Assembly: GCA_963920765.1 (NCBI GenBank)
Contig: OY987250.1
Location: forward strand, 17,166,409 to 17,230,408
Length of the DNA stretch: 64,000 bases
Direction: 5' to 3'
Origin: Ulota crispa
Lineage: Eukaryota; Streptophyta; Bryopsida; Orthotrichales; Orthotrichaceae
How positions within the stretch are numbered: position 1 is the stretch's first letter; each line of letters opens with the position of its first letter. This document shows, piece after piece, positions 24,086-36,459 of the stretch. Both the position numbers and the translations under genes were made by a program. The notes under the pieces were generated by a model, which was not told the origin of the DNA, did no database searches, and saw only the letters and a program-made list of their open reading frames with translations.

Positions 24086-24379
24086 TTGGGCACTAGGAGC
24101 TGTTCTCGAATGAAGAATACATCGCTCGTGAATGGAAGTGCGAGCAAGTGTCGTGGCGTCATGAGGCCGGTCACTGCAACAAAACCGCCGCTTGTATTTT
24201 CGACGCCAGCCAACCTCGCAGCAAGAACATGCACGGTATCAGTTTCTCGAAACAGCCACGGACTTTCTTTCTTTCCAATTGCTGAAGTGCAACGATCGAC
24301 CCTCCGTAGTGTATCACTCCTGGGTTTCGTTTCTCCGGTGGATGCCCTTGATGTATGGACGTTGTGTCTCTCGGCGTGA
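23786..24379 (+). CDS. Hypothetical open frame with hydrophobic N-terminus
   Basis: An ATG-started frame of 197 codons. Residues 1-35 are hydrophobic (MVYIQICILCIALFATLHLA), which could form a signal anchor. In copy 2 (36153-36455) the same frame stops after 100 residues, exactly where identity between the copies ends. The C-terminal half is therefore not conserved and the frame may not be a gene. Confidence 0.25.
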   Translation: MVYIQICILCIALFATLHLAKSIRLLYAALLDYLYGPSSSPFVLVQDLLFPLIRYQWLQRTSSAYDSSRIFTIGSRQVRESKLSKMAASLLVEELCKRLMLGTRSCSRMKNTSLVNGSASKCRGVMRPVTATKPPLVFSTPANLAARTCTVSVSRNSHGLSFFPIAEVQRSTLRSVSLLGFVSPVDALDVWTLCLSA

Positions 24380-24399
24380 GCATGCACCCTAGTTGGGTG

Positions 24400-26690
24400 G
24401 ATGCGTGGAGATTCTTCACAACTCTCCTTGCGGATTCTGATCTTCTAAACTTGGAAGCACGTTGTTTTTCAGCTGGGCTAGGATTGAGCTTTCTTAAGAG
24501 CTTTCATTTGGACACGGATGTGCCTCTTTCGGCACAGATGTACTGAGCCTAGGTAGGTGGGTAGCTGCTCCCGGACAATGGCAGCCCAAGGGGAGTTGCC
24601 GCTTCGCGTGGAGCGGCAGCATGCACAAATCTTCGTCCTAACAAAGGTGGAGATGTTGCACAAGCCTTCCGGATGATGGACTGGATTGGTTTGTGAATCA
24701 GCAAGCATGTCATTTTACGGAATCTTTGAAAACGTGCGAGTACGCCCATGCCGCATCAATCGATCGGCAAACTGAAAGCGGGGTTGAAATGGAGTGCGCA
24801 GAGGGGAGCAAGTCGGATGAGTTTGGCATGCACGTGGTCGAGGGTTGGTGGGAGGTGTAAGACGAGTTGTAAGTGGAAACATGGAGGAGCATCTTGTTTG
24901 CCTTGCAAGACAGGTTGGAGGGTGAAGCTTGTGACCATGAAAGCGGGAACGGGAGGTGCAGTGGTGGGCATTTGCTTCTCGGCAGGAGCTGGCGTAGACA
25001 GCAACCAGTTAGAGCAGGGCACTCCCATTGCAACATCATAGGGCTAGAGCATCCTTTGGAGTCAGTATTTGCCTGGGAGACTAGCTTGTCCAAGGAGTGG
25101 AGCTGTTTCAATGTCCGATAGCAATTTGATCACAAGCGCTACAATGATGTGATATTGGATGATGACATTAGAAGGTGTAGGTGATAAAATTGAGGATAGA
25201 TGGCTGTGAGAGACATGAAATTCAAATCCTATACGGCAACAGAAATTAGGCCAGCAAAAGAAGCATCCAAGGTTTGGTGATGCATTCTCAAGTGTGCAGG
25301 TTTTTCAGAATGATTTGAATGATATGACCGGTTAGTGATACCCAAAATCTCACCTTGGTCTTGGTCGGGATTGTTAGCACTGTAGAACACCATCGGCTCT
25401 CATTTGTATGAGATTTTGAGAGTCAAAAAGTGACTTGTGAGTGAAGAATGGACTTGTGAAGCTTCTCATGAATGGTGAGGTAGGTCATGTTCAAATTGAA
25501 AAATGGAGGATTATTATGTAGATTGTGTGGAAATAGTGGGTTGGAGCTAAATCCAACATGAGGTCTTGCGTCTATAAATGCTAGCATTGTCATGTTTAGG
25601 AGCAAGAAATGAATCTTTGTTGTAGTGTACATGTTGGTAATCAGTTTATCCAATGCATTGAACTAAAATGAAGTCCTTTTTTTGATTTGTGATTTGTAAT
25701 GAGATTTATCTTGGAATGACAAATCATTAGGTTTGTTATATTGAGCATTGGCTAGTTATTCCCAAAACCAAATCAAAAAAATGTTTAACATGTTTCATGT
25801 TTGAGAAAGGCTTTCAAAACATAGTTCACTGTATTAGATTTTCACTATGCCTACAACATCAAATGAATTAAAATAGTGTTGGATCACGGTTTCAATGTAA
25901 ACTTGAGAGCCTATGACAAGTATATATTGAATACCCCGTAGCACAAAATGTTGAATTGCATGATATATCCCACAATTTGAAATCAAACTAAGAGGAATCC
26001 AAGTGTAAGTCTTGACACACAACTTGAATTCCAAATTTGCAATCAAGTTCACAACTTAGGCAAAACACTAACATGATTTTATTCCTTGCAACCATTCACA
26101 TTTTATAACAAAGATTCTTTCAAATCTATCTCCCAACTTGTTTAGCTTTGAGTCCATGTCAATGCTTGAACACAACATACTACATTTCAACACATATCAA
26201 TGCACAATCCATATTTATAGAGGCCATCATGTATGTGCATCTTCATAGGGCTAGTCATAATTGTGCATCTTTATAGATGAGTCATATTTGCAACCATTGA
26301 CCAGTTTCAAAATCATAATGCATGAACACAATTTTTCATAAGCGCACTTCCTTCATGCTTCCAACTCTACAAATGATTTGAGACATCCTTATCGCAACAA
26401 CCTTTGCCATGTCAAGCTTAGAATAACATCATTACTAACCATGAAACACATTGACAACCATTCAACGCCTTGCAATCTTTCACGCTTTGACCAACATATA
26501 ACAATCCTTCGCCTTTATATAGAAACATCACACTTTATTTCTTCATGTCCTCCATTTCTCATTCACAAAACTCCTCTAGACTAGTTCAATCTTCCACAAA
26601 ACACACCATTTCTTTTCTCAATGCCCACTCATGCATACCACTTCAAGCTACATCACCATCCCAAACTCATGACACTTTCACGTCCATAGC
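24400..26690. other. Non-coding DNA between F-box locus 1 and ROCO2
   Basis: It aligns at roughly 85-90% with 36.8-39.2 kb. Open frames on either strand differ in frame between the two copies, so I do not call genes. The last 600 bp are the shared 3' flank of the ROCO genes. Confidence 0.55.
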
Positions 26691-26700
26691 ACCTCTATAA

Positions 26701-29700
26701 TTATTCTACATTGGAACTCTGCTTCTTCCTACAAGCATCACATATCCAAGCTATGGATCCACCTTCACGCTTGTATCTAACCTTTGTCAACTCAAACATC
26801 TTGTGAAACTCCTCCCTCCTCTTGCACTTTGGCTCTAGAAAGTCCATCATCCATTTTTGCGCCTCTGAGCCCTCATTCCCTTTCATCCTTTGATGTTCCT
26901 TTACATCATTTGGCAAAAGTTCCACACTTGAAATTGAAACATCACCATCCAAGATACCAGGTGTGTCCAAAACCAAAGCTACAAGCTTACCACCATTGCT
27001 CCAATCTGGTACCATCTCACCCATTCCACATGCGACGTGTGCGCCTACCTTCACCAACATAGTGGCTATCTTCAACCCCCACGCCAACATTGCAATTCCT
27101 CCTTTTGTTTCCTCCGTTCCAAATGCCACCGCACATCCTCTTTGATTGGCAACTTCATGAAATGCCCCTATGTTCTCACACATGAGCTGCAACCAAAAGT
27201 GCACAAGCCCTGGCAACAATCTAGTCAACAACTTCCTCTCGCCAGCTTCACTTAGATATGCTAGTTTAGGAATTTGTGAAGCTTGCATTTCTTTTGAGAT
27301 TGCCATCAGTTTGTCAATCTTTGCACAAACCTTGTGCAACAAGTTGTCTTCCATGCCCTTGATACTCTTCTCCAAACTTTCAATCATCTCTTTCAAACCA
27401 TCCAATTGTGAGATGACCTCCTTGTGTTGCTCATCCCCCTTGCAACTCAATTCATCAAACTTGGCAAACACCGGTGCAAATGCAAACTTATGGAATCTTC
27501 CAAACATTGAAGTAGGTGATGCATCATGCTTCTCATCACTATACTTCATATCGTTTGGAAATGCAACAGTGAAAGACATAAGTTCCTTCTCATACTTTTC
27601 CAAGTTGAGTGCTCGTCTCTCCAAAAGATTTGTCCAAGCCAAGCCTCCCAATAACACCTTCACCTTATTGCAGCCACTGTCCAAACCTTCACAATTCTTC
27701 CAATTATGAACAGCTTCAAAGCCACCTCTTGCAACCTCCACTTCCGAGTCTTCAACACAAACACATTAATTCTTGCGATGCTCAAACCTTGTTAGCTTCT
27801 CAACACAAGCTCGTCGCAAAATATATTCTTCAAGGACCACTCCAAGACATCCCAATATGGGGTCCTCTTGAAGACACTTGATGTGCTTCACAATTTGATG
27901 ATCAATAAATGCCAATACCTCGTCTTGAGAACGACAATACAAACGCAAAAAGATGTCAATATCTCCATCATTGAACTCAACAATCACCTCAAAGCCATTG
28001 CTTCTATAATATATAACATCTTGACCCAACTCATAAGTGTCTTGATCACTTCAATTTTGCAACTTCTTGAAGAGAGAAACCTGCAATAATCATCAACTCA
28101 TACATTGTAAACAATGTTTCTTGCAAGAGGTGCAATTCATGAAATGGAAGAAATCAAAAACTTCATGCAACACTTCTTTGATCAAACCACCAACAAAACC
28201 AATATAAAAGTCCAACAATGAGAACCATCTTGCCGATCCATTCAACAACCAAAAAAGACAATTTTTTTGTTTCAAGTCCAATTCTCTATGTCAAATCTAG
28301 CAAACATGAGCCACTTGCAAAATCCTCAAATCCATGACTAAAATATTTTGATTTACAACTCACCTGCAATCGTGCAAAAAAACCAGCACTCAACATTGTT
28401 TTTCTCCCATCTCTGCAAGCCAACCTCCTCCCAACATATACAAAGTTTGAAACTTTGCTACATGTGTCCCATTGCAAACTATGATGTTTGTCCTCTAACA
28501 GTGATGGTATCATAATGCATCTTGTATCTTGCTCATAACATACATGAAGCTTTTTCATCATATTCAAAACCCTTCTCCGTGCGTCCTTGCTCTCCAATCA
28601 ATCCCAATATCAAACGCTTCATGTGCTCTATGGATACCATCCCATTTGATGATATCATCTCCAACTCACATCCCTTACTTGCACACTTATGCAAGAACTC
28701 TCCCATGATGTCATGACAAAACCAATGAGGATTTGTGATGACTGTTCTTCCTTCTTCATTGTAAATGATGTGCCCTCCATTGTTCAACAATATTGCCACA
28801 AACTCCCTCTTGCTTTTGACAAGATCCGCATCAGCGCCCTCCAACTCTTTCATGCCCTTGCACATGTGGTTGCAAAATTCATCCCACTTTAATAGTGCTT
28901 GGTTTGGTCTTTCCAAATTCCACTTTCCAATATGTCTTTGCACTTCTTGACATGCACCTATGGTTGGCAGCAACCTCTCCAACAATCCCTTCAAGTGGCA
29001 CCTCATGAAATCAAACACACCACGAGCATCCGACTCCCTTGTGCCATCAACCTTGAAGATAACCTTGTCATTATCAAATTCAAGAACCTCCTCAAATTGT
29101 GATCTCAACTCCTCCACAACGTCCTCAATGCGTTTTCCAAAATCATCATCATCCTTCCAATAGTCAAAGTGAGTCATCACTATGCACACATGTGGTCGAT
29201 ATTTAGAAGACCTCCTTGTGTTGGAAGCAATCATCCTCAACCAAGCTTCAACTTCACCTTTTATCTTTGATGGCTTTTGCTTGATTGGTGGAATTAAAGA
29301 CTGATCCATTGGATTGCACAACAACATGAACAACAAACAACTGCCATCAGCAGAGAGGTTTGGCATCACCAACTCGTGAAATGAGTGGTAGTCGGTTTGC
29401 CCAGCCATGTCCCAAATGGTGATGTCCATGCCATCACATGGAACACTTGCAAATTCAATGCCTCGTGTACGTTCCAAGACCACATCCTCTTTGGTCATTT
29501 TTGATTTTGGTCTACGTTTGAGTAGATTTGGCCTCCAACCTCGACTCCACTTGCCACCTCTAAGCTCTAATTGCAACTTTGGCAGTTGTGTCATTGATAT
29601 TTGCAATTGAGTCTTACCTATTTTCAAGGCTACTTTAGTCATACAACTCCACATTGCAACATCATATTTGTGTATGCAACACATAGCATTCAATCCACAA

Positions 29701-31300
29701 CTTCTTGATGGCTACTTGTGCATGCACCACATAAAATCTACTCCGTGGAATCTTATATGTCCAACTTGCAATTACAAGTGATGAAACACAGAGAATTTAT
29801 CGATAATCAAGTGGACATAAATGCCAAAATAGAACATGTGCTTCACTCACTAGCATATGGTTCTCCAAATAAAAACACACGACTTGATGTTGGCTTCACA
29901 TTTGCCATGCCTCGTACAACATCTCATAATCTCATCTTCTTTCTCTTAGATAGAGCAGAACGTACATACTTCGCATCTCTAGACTCCTCCAAAGGTGTTC
30001 TAGACAAGTAAATGTCTTCAATGCAATGATTCTCCAATAACAAGTCCATCATGCTCCCCAACACTTTTGAACTGCCAACTCCATCACAACGCATGAATGA
30101 AATGGTCTTCAAAGATGTGTTGCCCTTCAAGGCTTCCAAGATGGCCAAAACATTCTCCATTGCATGTGGATCTCTAGAACTTAGTTCTTTTAAATTGTAA
30201 AAATGTAAATGCAACAGAGATGTGTTCTTTTGGAGCATCTCAACCAAGAAATCCACCCCCTCTTGCCCTCCAATCTTGTCCCACAATTTAAGCATGTTAA
30301 GTGTGTTGTTGTGCTTACTCTTGTCATGTTGAGGCATTAGCGAATCCATCAAAGCCTTCAACTCCATACTACCAAGTCCACCACAGTCTAGTGTTTTAAG
30401 AGATTGGTTGTTACACAATGCTGAGGCTATGCTGGTGTATCTTCTTGTCAAAACTTTGTCCCCATAATTGAAATCTCGTAGAGTGAGGCTTTTGAGGGTT
30501 GTACTTGTGGCAAGCATGGCACTTACATGCTCAAATCCAACATTTGATGTTACACCATATAACCGCAAGTCTTCCAAGTCATTGTTAGAGCCCATGAAGG
30601 GCTTCATCACCTCCTCCATCTCCTCTCCATCCAACTTCTGAACATCCATTGTAAATGACTTGAGGACCCGCATAGTGTTGGGCGTAGCAATGTTGGCCAT
30701 AAACTCTGCAGCCTCCTCTTTTCCCATCACCTCCACTTGTGATGAGCAATACTCAAGGCTCAAATCTTCAATACCGTCACACCTTTGAAGCATGCTTGCT
30801 ACGCACTTGGCATCTTGAATTGCTGAGCTCAAATTACAATAAATATTGACTTCTCTAAAATCATTCCCAGATTGTCGGAGGGCGTCAACAAGTCCTACCA
30901 AGTGTTCCCTACCATCATCTCGGAAAAGATTTATGAAGACCTTTCTATGATACAAAGTCTTTGAGGAAGCAACTGATGCAAGAAACTCAGAATAACCTGC
31001 TCCCATGTCACCACCAAACCCTCCCCCATAACCAAACTCTTTCCTAGAAGGCCCAAAAATCATACATACTCCACCATCTCTCAGCTCTACCCAAAAGCAC
31101 CAGCGATCATCTTTAGGTAAGGAAGACAGAAACTGTGCAAACTTCGACTCCTCTTGCCCTTCCACAAGAGCCAATTGCCCCACTCTCATGGTCTCCACCT
31201 TGGCAGAACGGAATGACAAGGTCCTCACCCATCCAAGCAACAAATCCTTCCACGTCCAAAACTTGAGCAAACGTGCTAGAAAAATGAACAGCCTTCTCAT
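26701..31300 (-). pseudogene. ROCO2: LRR-Roc-COR pseudogene
   Basis: The exon layout is as in ROCO1: 31300-29851, 29617-28364 and 28080-26701. It is heavily damaged. TGA replaces Trp at 29926-29924 (after 458 residues). The P-loop would read GEPYASKT because the last exon-1 base is A, so the invariant glycine before Lys-Thr becomes serine. A net 11-nt deletion near 28575 shifts frame in the COR region. TGA lies at 28053-28051 and TAA at 27768-27766 in exon 3. Splice sites remain canonical and DMAGQ and THFD are still readable. The pattern fits loss of constraint after duplication; neighbouring ROCO3 is the closest relative. Confidence 0.9.
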
Positions 31301-31429
31301 CTTTACCTTTGCCCAAACACATCTTGCACGCAGATCTGTCCAAACCAAACCTCCAATGCTCAATCCACCACAACACTTGCAATTGTGCACGTCCCCACAG
31401 TTCAGCCCTTTAAACCCTCCTTCCTCCAC

Positions 31430-32290
31430 AGCCTAACCCTCTCAACCTTCCTTCCGGCTGCACCTTGGACGTACCTCACACACGAGCTGCGCAAACTGTG
31501 CACCGCCGTCACCCACCTCCCACCTCGAAACAGCACCCACTTCCAAACAACAAGTCGCCGGGAGCTCGCAAGCGAAGGCCGTGTGCACTGCCAACGTAGT
31601 GCTTCATGCAGCGAAAGGTTCTGGAGGGGACCAATGCCGCAACTAGTCTCCGCTCCGAAGACACAGCCAAAGCCGAAGGAAAGCCACGTACAAGTATCCT
31701 CGAGCAGCAGGCGCACCACCACTCCAGTATCAGACTAAGCTGCTTAAGCGCATCACCACTCCAGTATCAGACTAAGCTGCTTAAGCGCTTCTAGTGTGAG
31801 TCTCCGCAGCCATGCTCAGAGCGTCACCACAAGCCCTCGCTCGGAGAAAGGCACGCTCGTCTCAAGTGGACCAGCAGCTCGATACTGAAAGCTCTCAAGG
31901 CAGACAAGTCTTAAGCTCGAGGACCCCGTGGACGGAGGAAGTGCACGAGAGTCGGATGGCAGGGCTCCCCCAACAAGTCTGAAGAGCAAATTATAGGAAC
32001 CTCAGCTGAAGACTGCCGGGAAGCTCCTCCGCGTAGCCTACAGTACTGTTACATAAAATAAAATGGTAAGCCTCGGGACTGTAAGTTACCACCAGCGATT
32101 CCAAACGTGCTTCGAAGTACCTCCTCCCGTGGCGAAAAACACTGGGAACTGTGCCGTGGGGGGGTTTACCTTCACTGTACCTTCATTATATTTTTCAACC
32201 ATATATGGTAGAGAACACTCGTGTCGTCAGCCCTTCGACTATGTCTGCACAACTCTAAGCTACTCAATTTTCACGCCAGAGTAACGTACA
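31430..32290. promoter_or_regulatory. CpG-rich upstream region of ROCO2
   Basis: Homologous to the ROCO1 and ROCO3 upstream regions but clearly diverged, with indels. It contains a short direct duplication around 31705-31790, where CACCACTCCAGTATCAGAC appears twice. It was not included in the recent homogenisation that made the ROCO1 and ROCO3 regions alike. Confidence 0.55.
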
Positions 32291-32673
32291 GGTAACTTAA
32301 GCAGCGCTCGTTTGTGCATTCATCCGGTTGATTTGAAGTAAGCTTACTTGTTAAAATCTGGTTGCGGAAATTAGTTTGAACATATGTGGCCATGGAAGCT
32401 TGATATGTGACAAGCAACCACCGGTAATGCTTTGAGTGCAGAGCGCTGAGGCCTTGTGGGATGCGCCATTGGCGCTTTTCTTTTATGCCATTGAGTCCTC
32501 CTTTGACCGATTCTTGTTAAAGTCTGCTGTTAAGCTTAGTTCTCCCATGATCAGCTGCCGGAAGAGGCGAGCAGTCTCGTTGACGAAGAAGGCGAACCAT
32601 GATGCTTGGTTTTTCAATATATTTTCATTTGTGGACGGTGCGTTCACTCCTGGTTTCCTGCTCAGATTACATA

Positions 32674-33266
32674 AGGTAGGCTCTTAAACCGACCCATCTA
32701 AGGGAAAGATGACGTCTGTGCTAAAATAAAGCCAGAGTAGCAACCTGGAAATATTTATTTTTGGTAGAAAGTCAAAGAAGAAACATTTTTTGGCCAATTG
32801 AAATTTTCTGAGTTGGTATGAATTAATTACAATTTATCAAAGCAAAAGGTGCATATGTATCTATTCTTGATCATAGGTTGTAGCATTCATGATTCTAAGG
32901 CGGCTTGTAAATGGAGCATATGAGTTCTAAAAGCAACCATTGCATAACTAAAATTGCTCAACTCAATCTTTTAAAGCGTGCAAGCACTTGGCAATCATTC
33001 AATATTTCATTGCTCAAATTTTGATTGAAATTAAGTTTTTATTTATTTTAGTATGACATATATCTATATTTTATCGAAAGACAAAACTCAACACATTTAT
33101 GGCCAATAAGCACACTTAATGGTAGCTAATGTCACTCTCTCAAAGTTCTAAAACCATGCATGCACAACAAAGGAAGTGTCATCCATTTAGAGGACTTGGT
33201 GCACCATTTTAGTGACCCTTACCTAGACGGTTTATAATGCCCAAATGAAATTAGAGCCTCTTACCT
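32674..33266. mobile_element. TA-flanked MITE, AGGTAG family, copy 3
   Basis: The left end is TA then AGGTAGGCTCTTAAACC; the right end is TTAGAGCCTCTTACCT then TA. The unoccupied paralogues at 11.74 and 21.59 kb run straight from TTACAT or TTTCATA into CCGCATTCTTGTAAGG, placing the insertion at TA. Length 593 bp, no coding capacity. Confidence 0.85.
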
Positions 33267-33926
33267 TACTCTGCATTCATGTAAGGTTGTTGAATTGCTT
33301 TCTCTCTTTCTTGAAACCAATGACTAGATGATTTTCTGCCATTGCAAGAAGAAGAAAAAAGGGGAAATTACATATAGGGGCAAAATACATATATGTATAT
33401 ATATATATAGATAGATATATCATAGATAGGGGAGCATTTTCAAAATAACTACAAAAAGGGGCATAATTTCAGAAAAAAATGATTTGAAAGATCTTGTGAA
33501 ATCGATTTATATATAGATCATAATAATTGTTAGCCAACTTTCAAAAAAATTACGGTCTTTCCAAATCAAGGCTAAATAAGAAAGTTTTAGTAAAGGGGTT
33601 TTGAAACTGTGCCACTAGCTGTAATATTTTTTGTTTTTGTGCGCCTATTTGTAATTTTCCCAAGAAAGAATCCTGTTGACTGTGTTTTTTGTTGCATATA
33701 TATACAACAAAGGATACTGTATTTCATTTATGAGTTGACGGTGTAGTTCTTTTTCTGTGTTATATTATCCTTTTCTGAGTTTTGACCACTTGAAGTTGGT
33801 GGATGTTGATTGAATGGATGGTGACTGGTGAGTGCGTACTTTTTCAATCTAGGCAAAGCCTAGTTTATGGCTCCAAAAGTTTCGAGGAGGTTGCAGGTGT
33901 GTTTTGCTCTTAGAAGTTGCTCAGTA

Positions 33927-34325
33927 AGGAAGTATGCTCTAAAACCCACACTTTAAGGGCTGGTCTGCTTTTTCATGGGCTTTCTGGCACAAGAAGCTTT
34001 TTTGTCTAATGTTCAGATAAAGAGAAATGGATGCTAAATGTAACAAGAAAAAATTCATATATTTTGAAGCATTATTAAATTATTGATGTATTTTCAAAGT
34101 TTGTTATAATAGATACCTATTTGTGACTCTAGGTCTTCCTCAAACCATCTCCTTGCAACTTGTAAAGAAATGAGATGAAATTGAAAAATATGATTGACTC
34201 TTGTAATAAAATACACCTTTTCTTTTATGACTTAATGAGATCCGTTTAAAAACCACATCATAACCAATCCTGTGCTACCTATGGAACACTTTTGAAGAAA
34301 GAGTCACTTTTAGAGCACACTACCT
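33927..34325. mobile_element. TA-flanked MITE, AGGTAG family, copy 4
   Basis: The left end is TA then AGGAAGTATGCTCTAAAAC and the right end is TTTTAGAGCACACTACCT then TA. The empty paralogue at 22.33 kb reads TTGCTGAGTATTGTATGG with a single TA. The 399-bp body is closely similar to the outer parts of copy 5 (61782-62423). Confidence 0.9.
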
Positions 34326-34945
34326 TATTGTATGGAATGTCCTCAATTTGTTTACACTTTGATATGCTTTTGGTTCGTGTTTCCTCCTATTTTACTCATG
34401 GTTTACTCTATTTATACTAAGGTCCTGGGGTAGTGTTATCACGGAAGGCGTTCTAAGGACGTTACGATTTTTTGTTCGAACGAGCAGAGGAATTTGTGAT
34501 TTTCTTCGTCTAACGATCCTTGTCAAACTTGCATTTCTTTTTGTTGGGAAATCGATCATATTATAAATGATTGCTTACTGGGCCAAACATTCTAGTATCT
34601 GGCTTCCAAATCTCTCGAATCAGGACTCAGCAGCAATCTATGGTGAAAAAGGTTGTAGAGTGATGGCAAAAGAGCATGAATAGCCATTTCCATGATGCGC
34701 ATGTTCTCCTAGAACTTATCCGCTACGATATCACCATGAGATTCAATTGATGCGCTGTTTTTTTCCAGCTGGCTTGAAAAGTATTGCTATTCTAGCTCCA
34801 AAACATTCAGATACCCTGAGATTATTTTGTGGTACAAACTCCAAAGATGCCGATGCAGGGAGGACACGTATCTGGACTAACCATTTGTGTTGGATTTCAG
34901 CACCAGGCTCTACCCCCATATTTTCAGTTCGCGAGCAACGTGCAG

Positions 34946-35176
34946 TTACAGGAAGACGTATGGATTTGCACAATCATGTCCTTTTTGGATATCAAATCGC
35001 CCTTGCGTCTTGCAGTCACGAACCGCCAGCTGTACATTTTGGCGAAGGACGACATGGTTTGGAAATCAGTGTTCCTCCGTGATGTTGGAAACCTCCTCAT
35101 CGGCATGAAACCTGCGTTTCGTTGGATGAGACTGTACCCAGTAGCATGTGGTGCGAGGAAGAATCTCGACTCTTGA
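34946..35176 (+). CDS. F-box locus 2, F-box domain exon
   Basis: The frame reads LQEDVWICTIMSFLD, then LRLAVTNRQLYILAKDDMVW, then KSVFL. This is an F-box domain with the C-terminal tryptophan intact, unlike copy 1. It has one extra codon relative to copy 1 and ends at TGA 35174-35176, which is inside the homogenised tract and so shared by both copies. The exon appears to start at a splice acceptor (GTGCAG); an upstream start exon was not found. Whether the gene is expressed, or what follows by splicing, cannot be told from the sequence. Confidence 0.5.
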   Translation, partial: LQEDVWICTIMSFLDIKSPLRLAVTNRQLYILAKDDMVWKSVFLRDVGNLLIGMKPAFRWMRLYPVACGARKNLDS

Positions 35177-36452
35177 TGTTCGTTGAGCACTTAGGGAGCA
35201 CATCATTCTGGTTGTTACGGTTCAATGCCTATTATATCGGAGTACCTCTTCTGTTTGTTCGGTGTGTAGTTACGTACTGGAAGTTGTGCTCATGCGAAGG
35301 TGCATATTGTACGTGCAGATGGAAGCCATACGTTCAGCCATCACGACCTGGAAAAACATACAGGTCAAAGCGCCTACCTACGTCGTGGTGAGTGAGTAGT
35401 CATATGGTTGTAATAGCAGTACGTCTGAGACAGTAAGGGGACGGTGTGCCAAAGAATAGCAAGGGTGATAACAGAGCGAGGACTTCATTTTTGGCAAGCC
35501 TTTCCTTGGCGAAGGCTCTATTTGATGATAATAAGTAGAGCGGTTTCCTTTAGAGTGTAAGACTGACCGGCATCACGTACGTGAGGTAGAGAGAGCTAAG
35601 CGTCATTCAAATTTGTGCACGGGCTAATTACGGGAATCAGACTCTCTCATCACCAGAAGCTGAACTGAAATCTAGTCCAATTGAGCGGGATTGTGATTAG
35701 CAGTAAGGAGTGTGAAGATGGTGCGAGCATCGCAAGATGGATTGGCAGAGAGCCTTGAAAGCTTACCCCAGAGAGAAGGTCAGAGAGTTGCATCGTCTAC
35801 TCGGGTGTCTGCTGTAGGATCTAAAGAGGTGTTTTGTTGCTTGCGTAGGTCGGATGAGAGTAGGTGTGTTCTCCATAGAATCTGGAGAAGCTTTTGCAGC
35901 GGATAGGTCGACGGACATGAAGCAAGTGTCCGAGAAACCGAACAGCTCTCAAACGGACAGCCTCGTGCTTAAAACGTCCGCAATTTCCCATGTGAAGAAG
36001 GGATTACGGATTGCACATGTGAGAAATCATCTTCGTTGGAGGTACAAAAGTCCAACTAACGCAAAGATGATCGGTAATACTGAACGGCTGTTCAGAATGC
36101 TTAGTGCTAAGCTTTTCAGCGGAGATTAATCAAGTTTGATTTAGAGACCGTCATGGTGTATATCCAGATCTGCATTCTGTGCATTGCCCTGTTTGCAACC
36201 TTACATCTTGCGAAATCCATCCGGCTTCTCTACGCTGCTCTTCTCGATTATCTATATGGACCAAGCAGTTCACCCTTTGTTCTTGTACAGGATTTGTTGT
36301 TTCCTCTGATACGATATCAGTGGCTGCAGCGCACCAGTAGCGCTTACGATTCGTCGCGGATATTCACGATAGGTAGTAGACAGGTCAGAGATTCAAAGTT
36401 GTCTAAGATGGCCGCTTCGTTACTGGTTGAGGAACTTTGCAAGCGCTTGATG
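35104..36452. repeat. Near-identical tract, copy 2 (partner 22737-24085)
   Basis: Gap-free partner of copy 1. The two differences I see are near 35217 (GGTTCAATG versus CGTTTCAATG context) and near 36392 (AGAGATTC versus AGAGAGTC). Identity ends abruptly at GCTTGATGT in both copies. Confidence 0.9.
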
Positions 36453-36459
36453 TGAGGCG

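Noticed and set aside
24710..25111. 133-codon minus-strand frame, with a partner at 37149-37547
   Set aside because: The two copies are open in different frames and the sequences are low in complexity.
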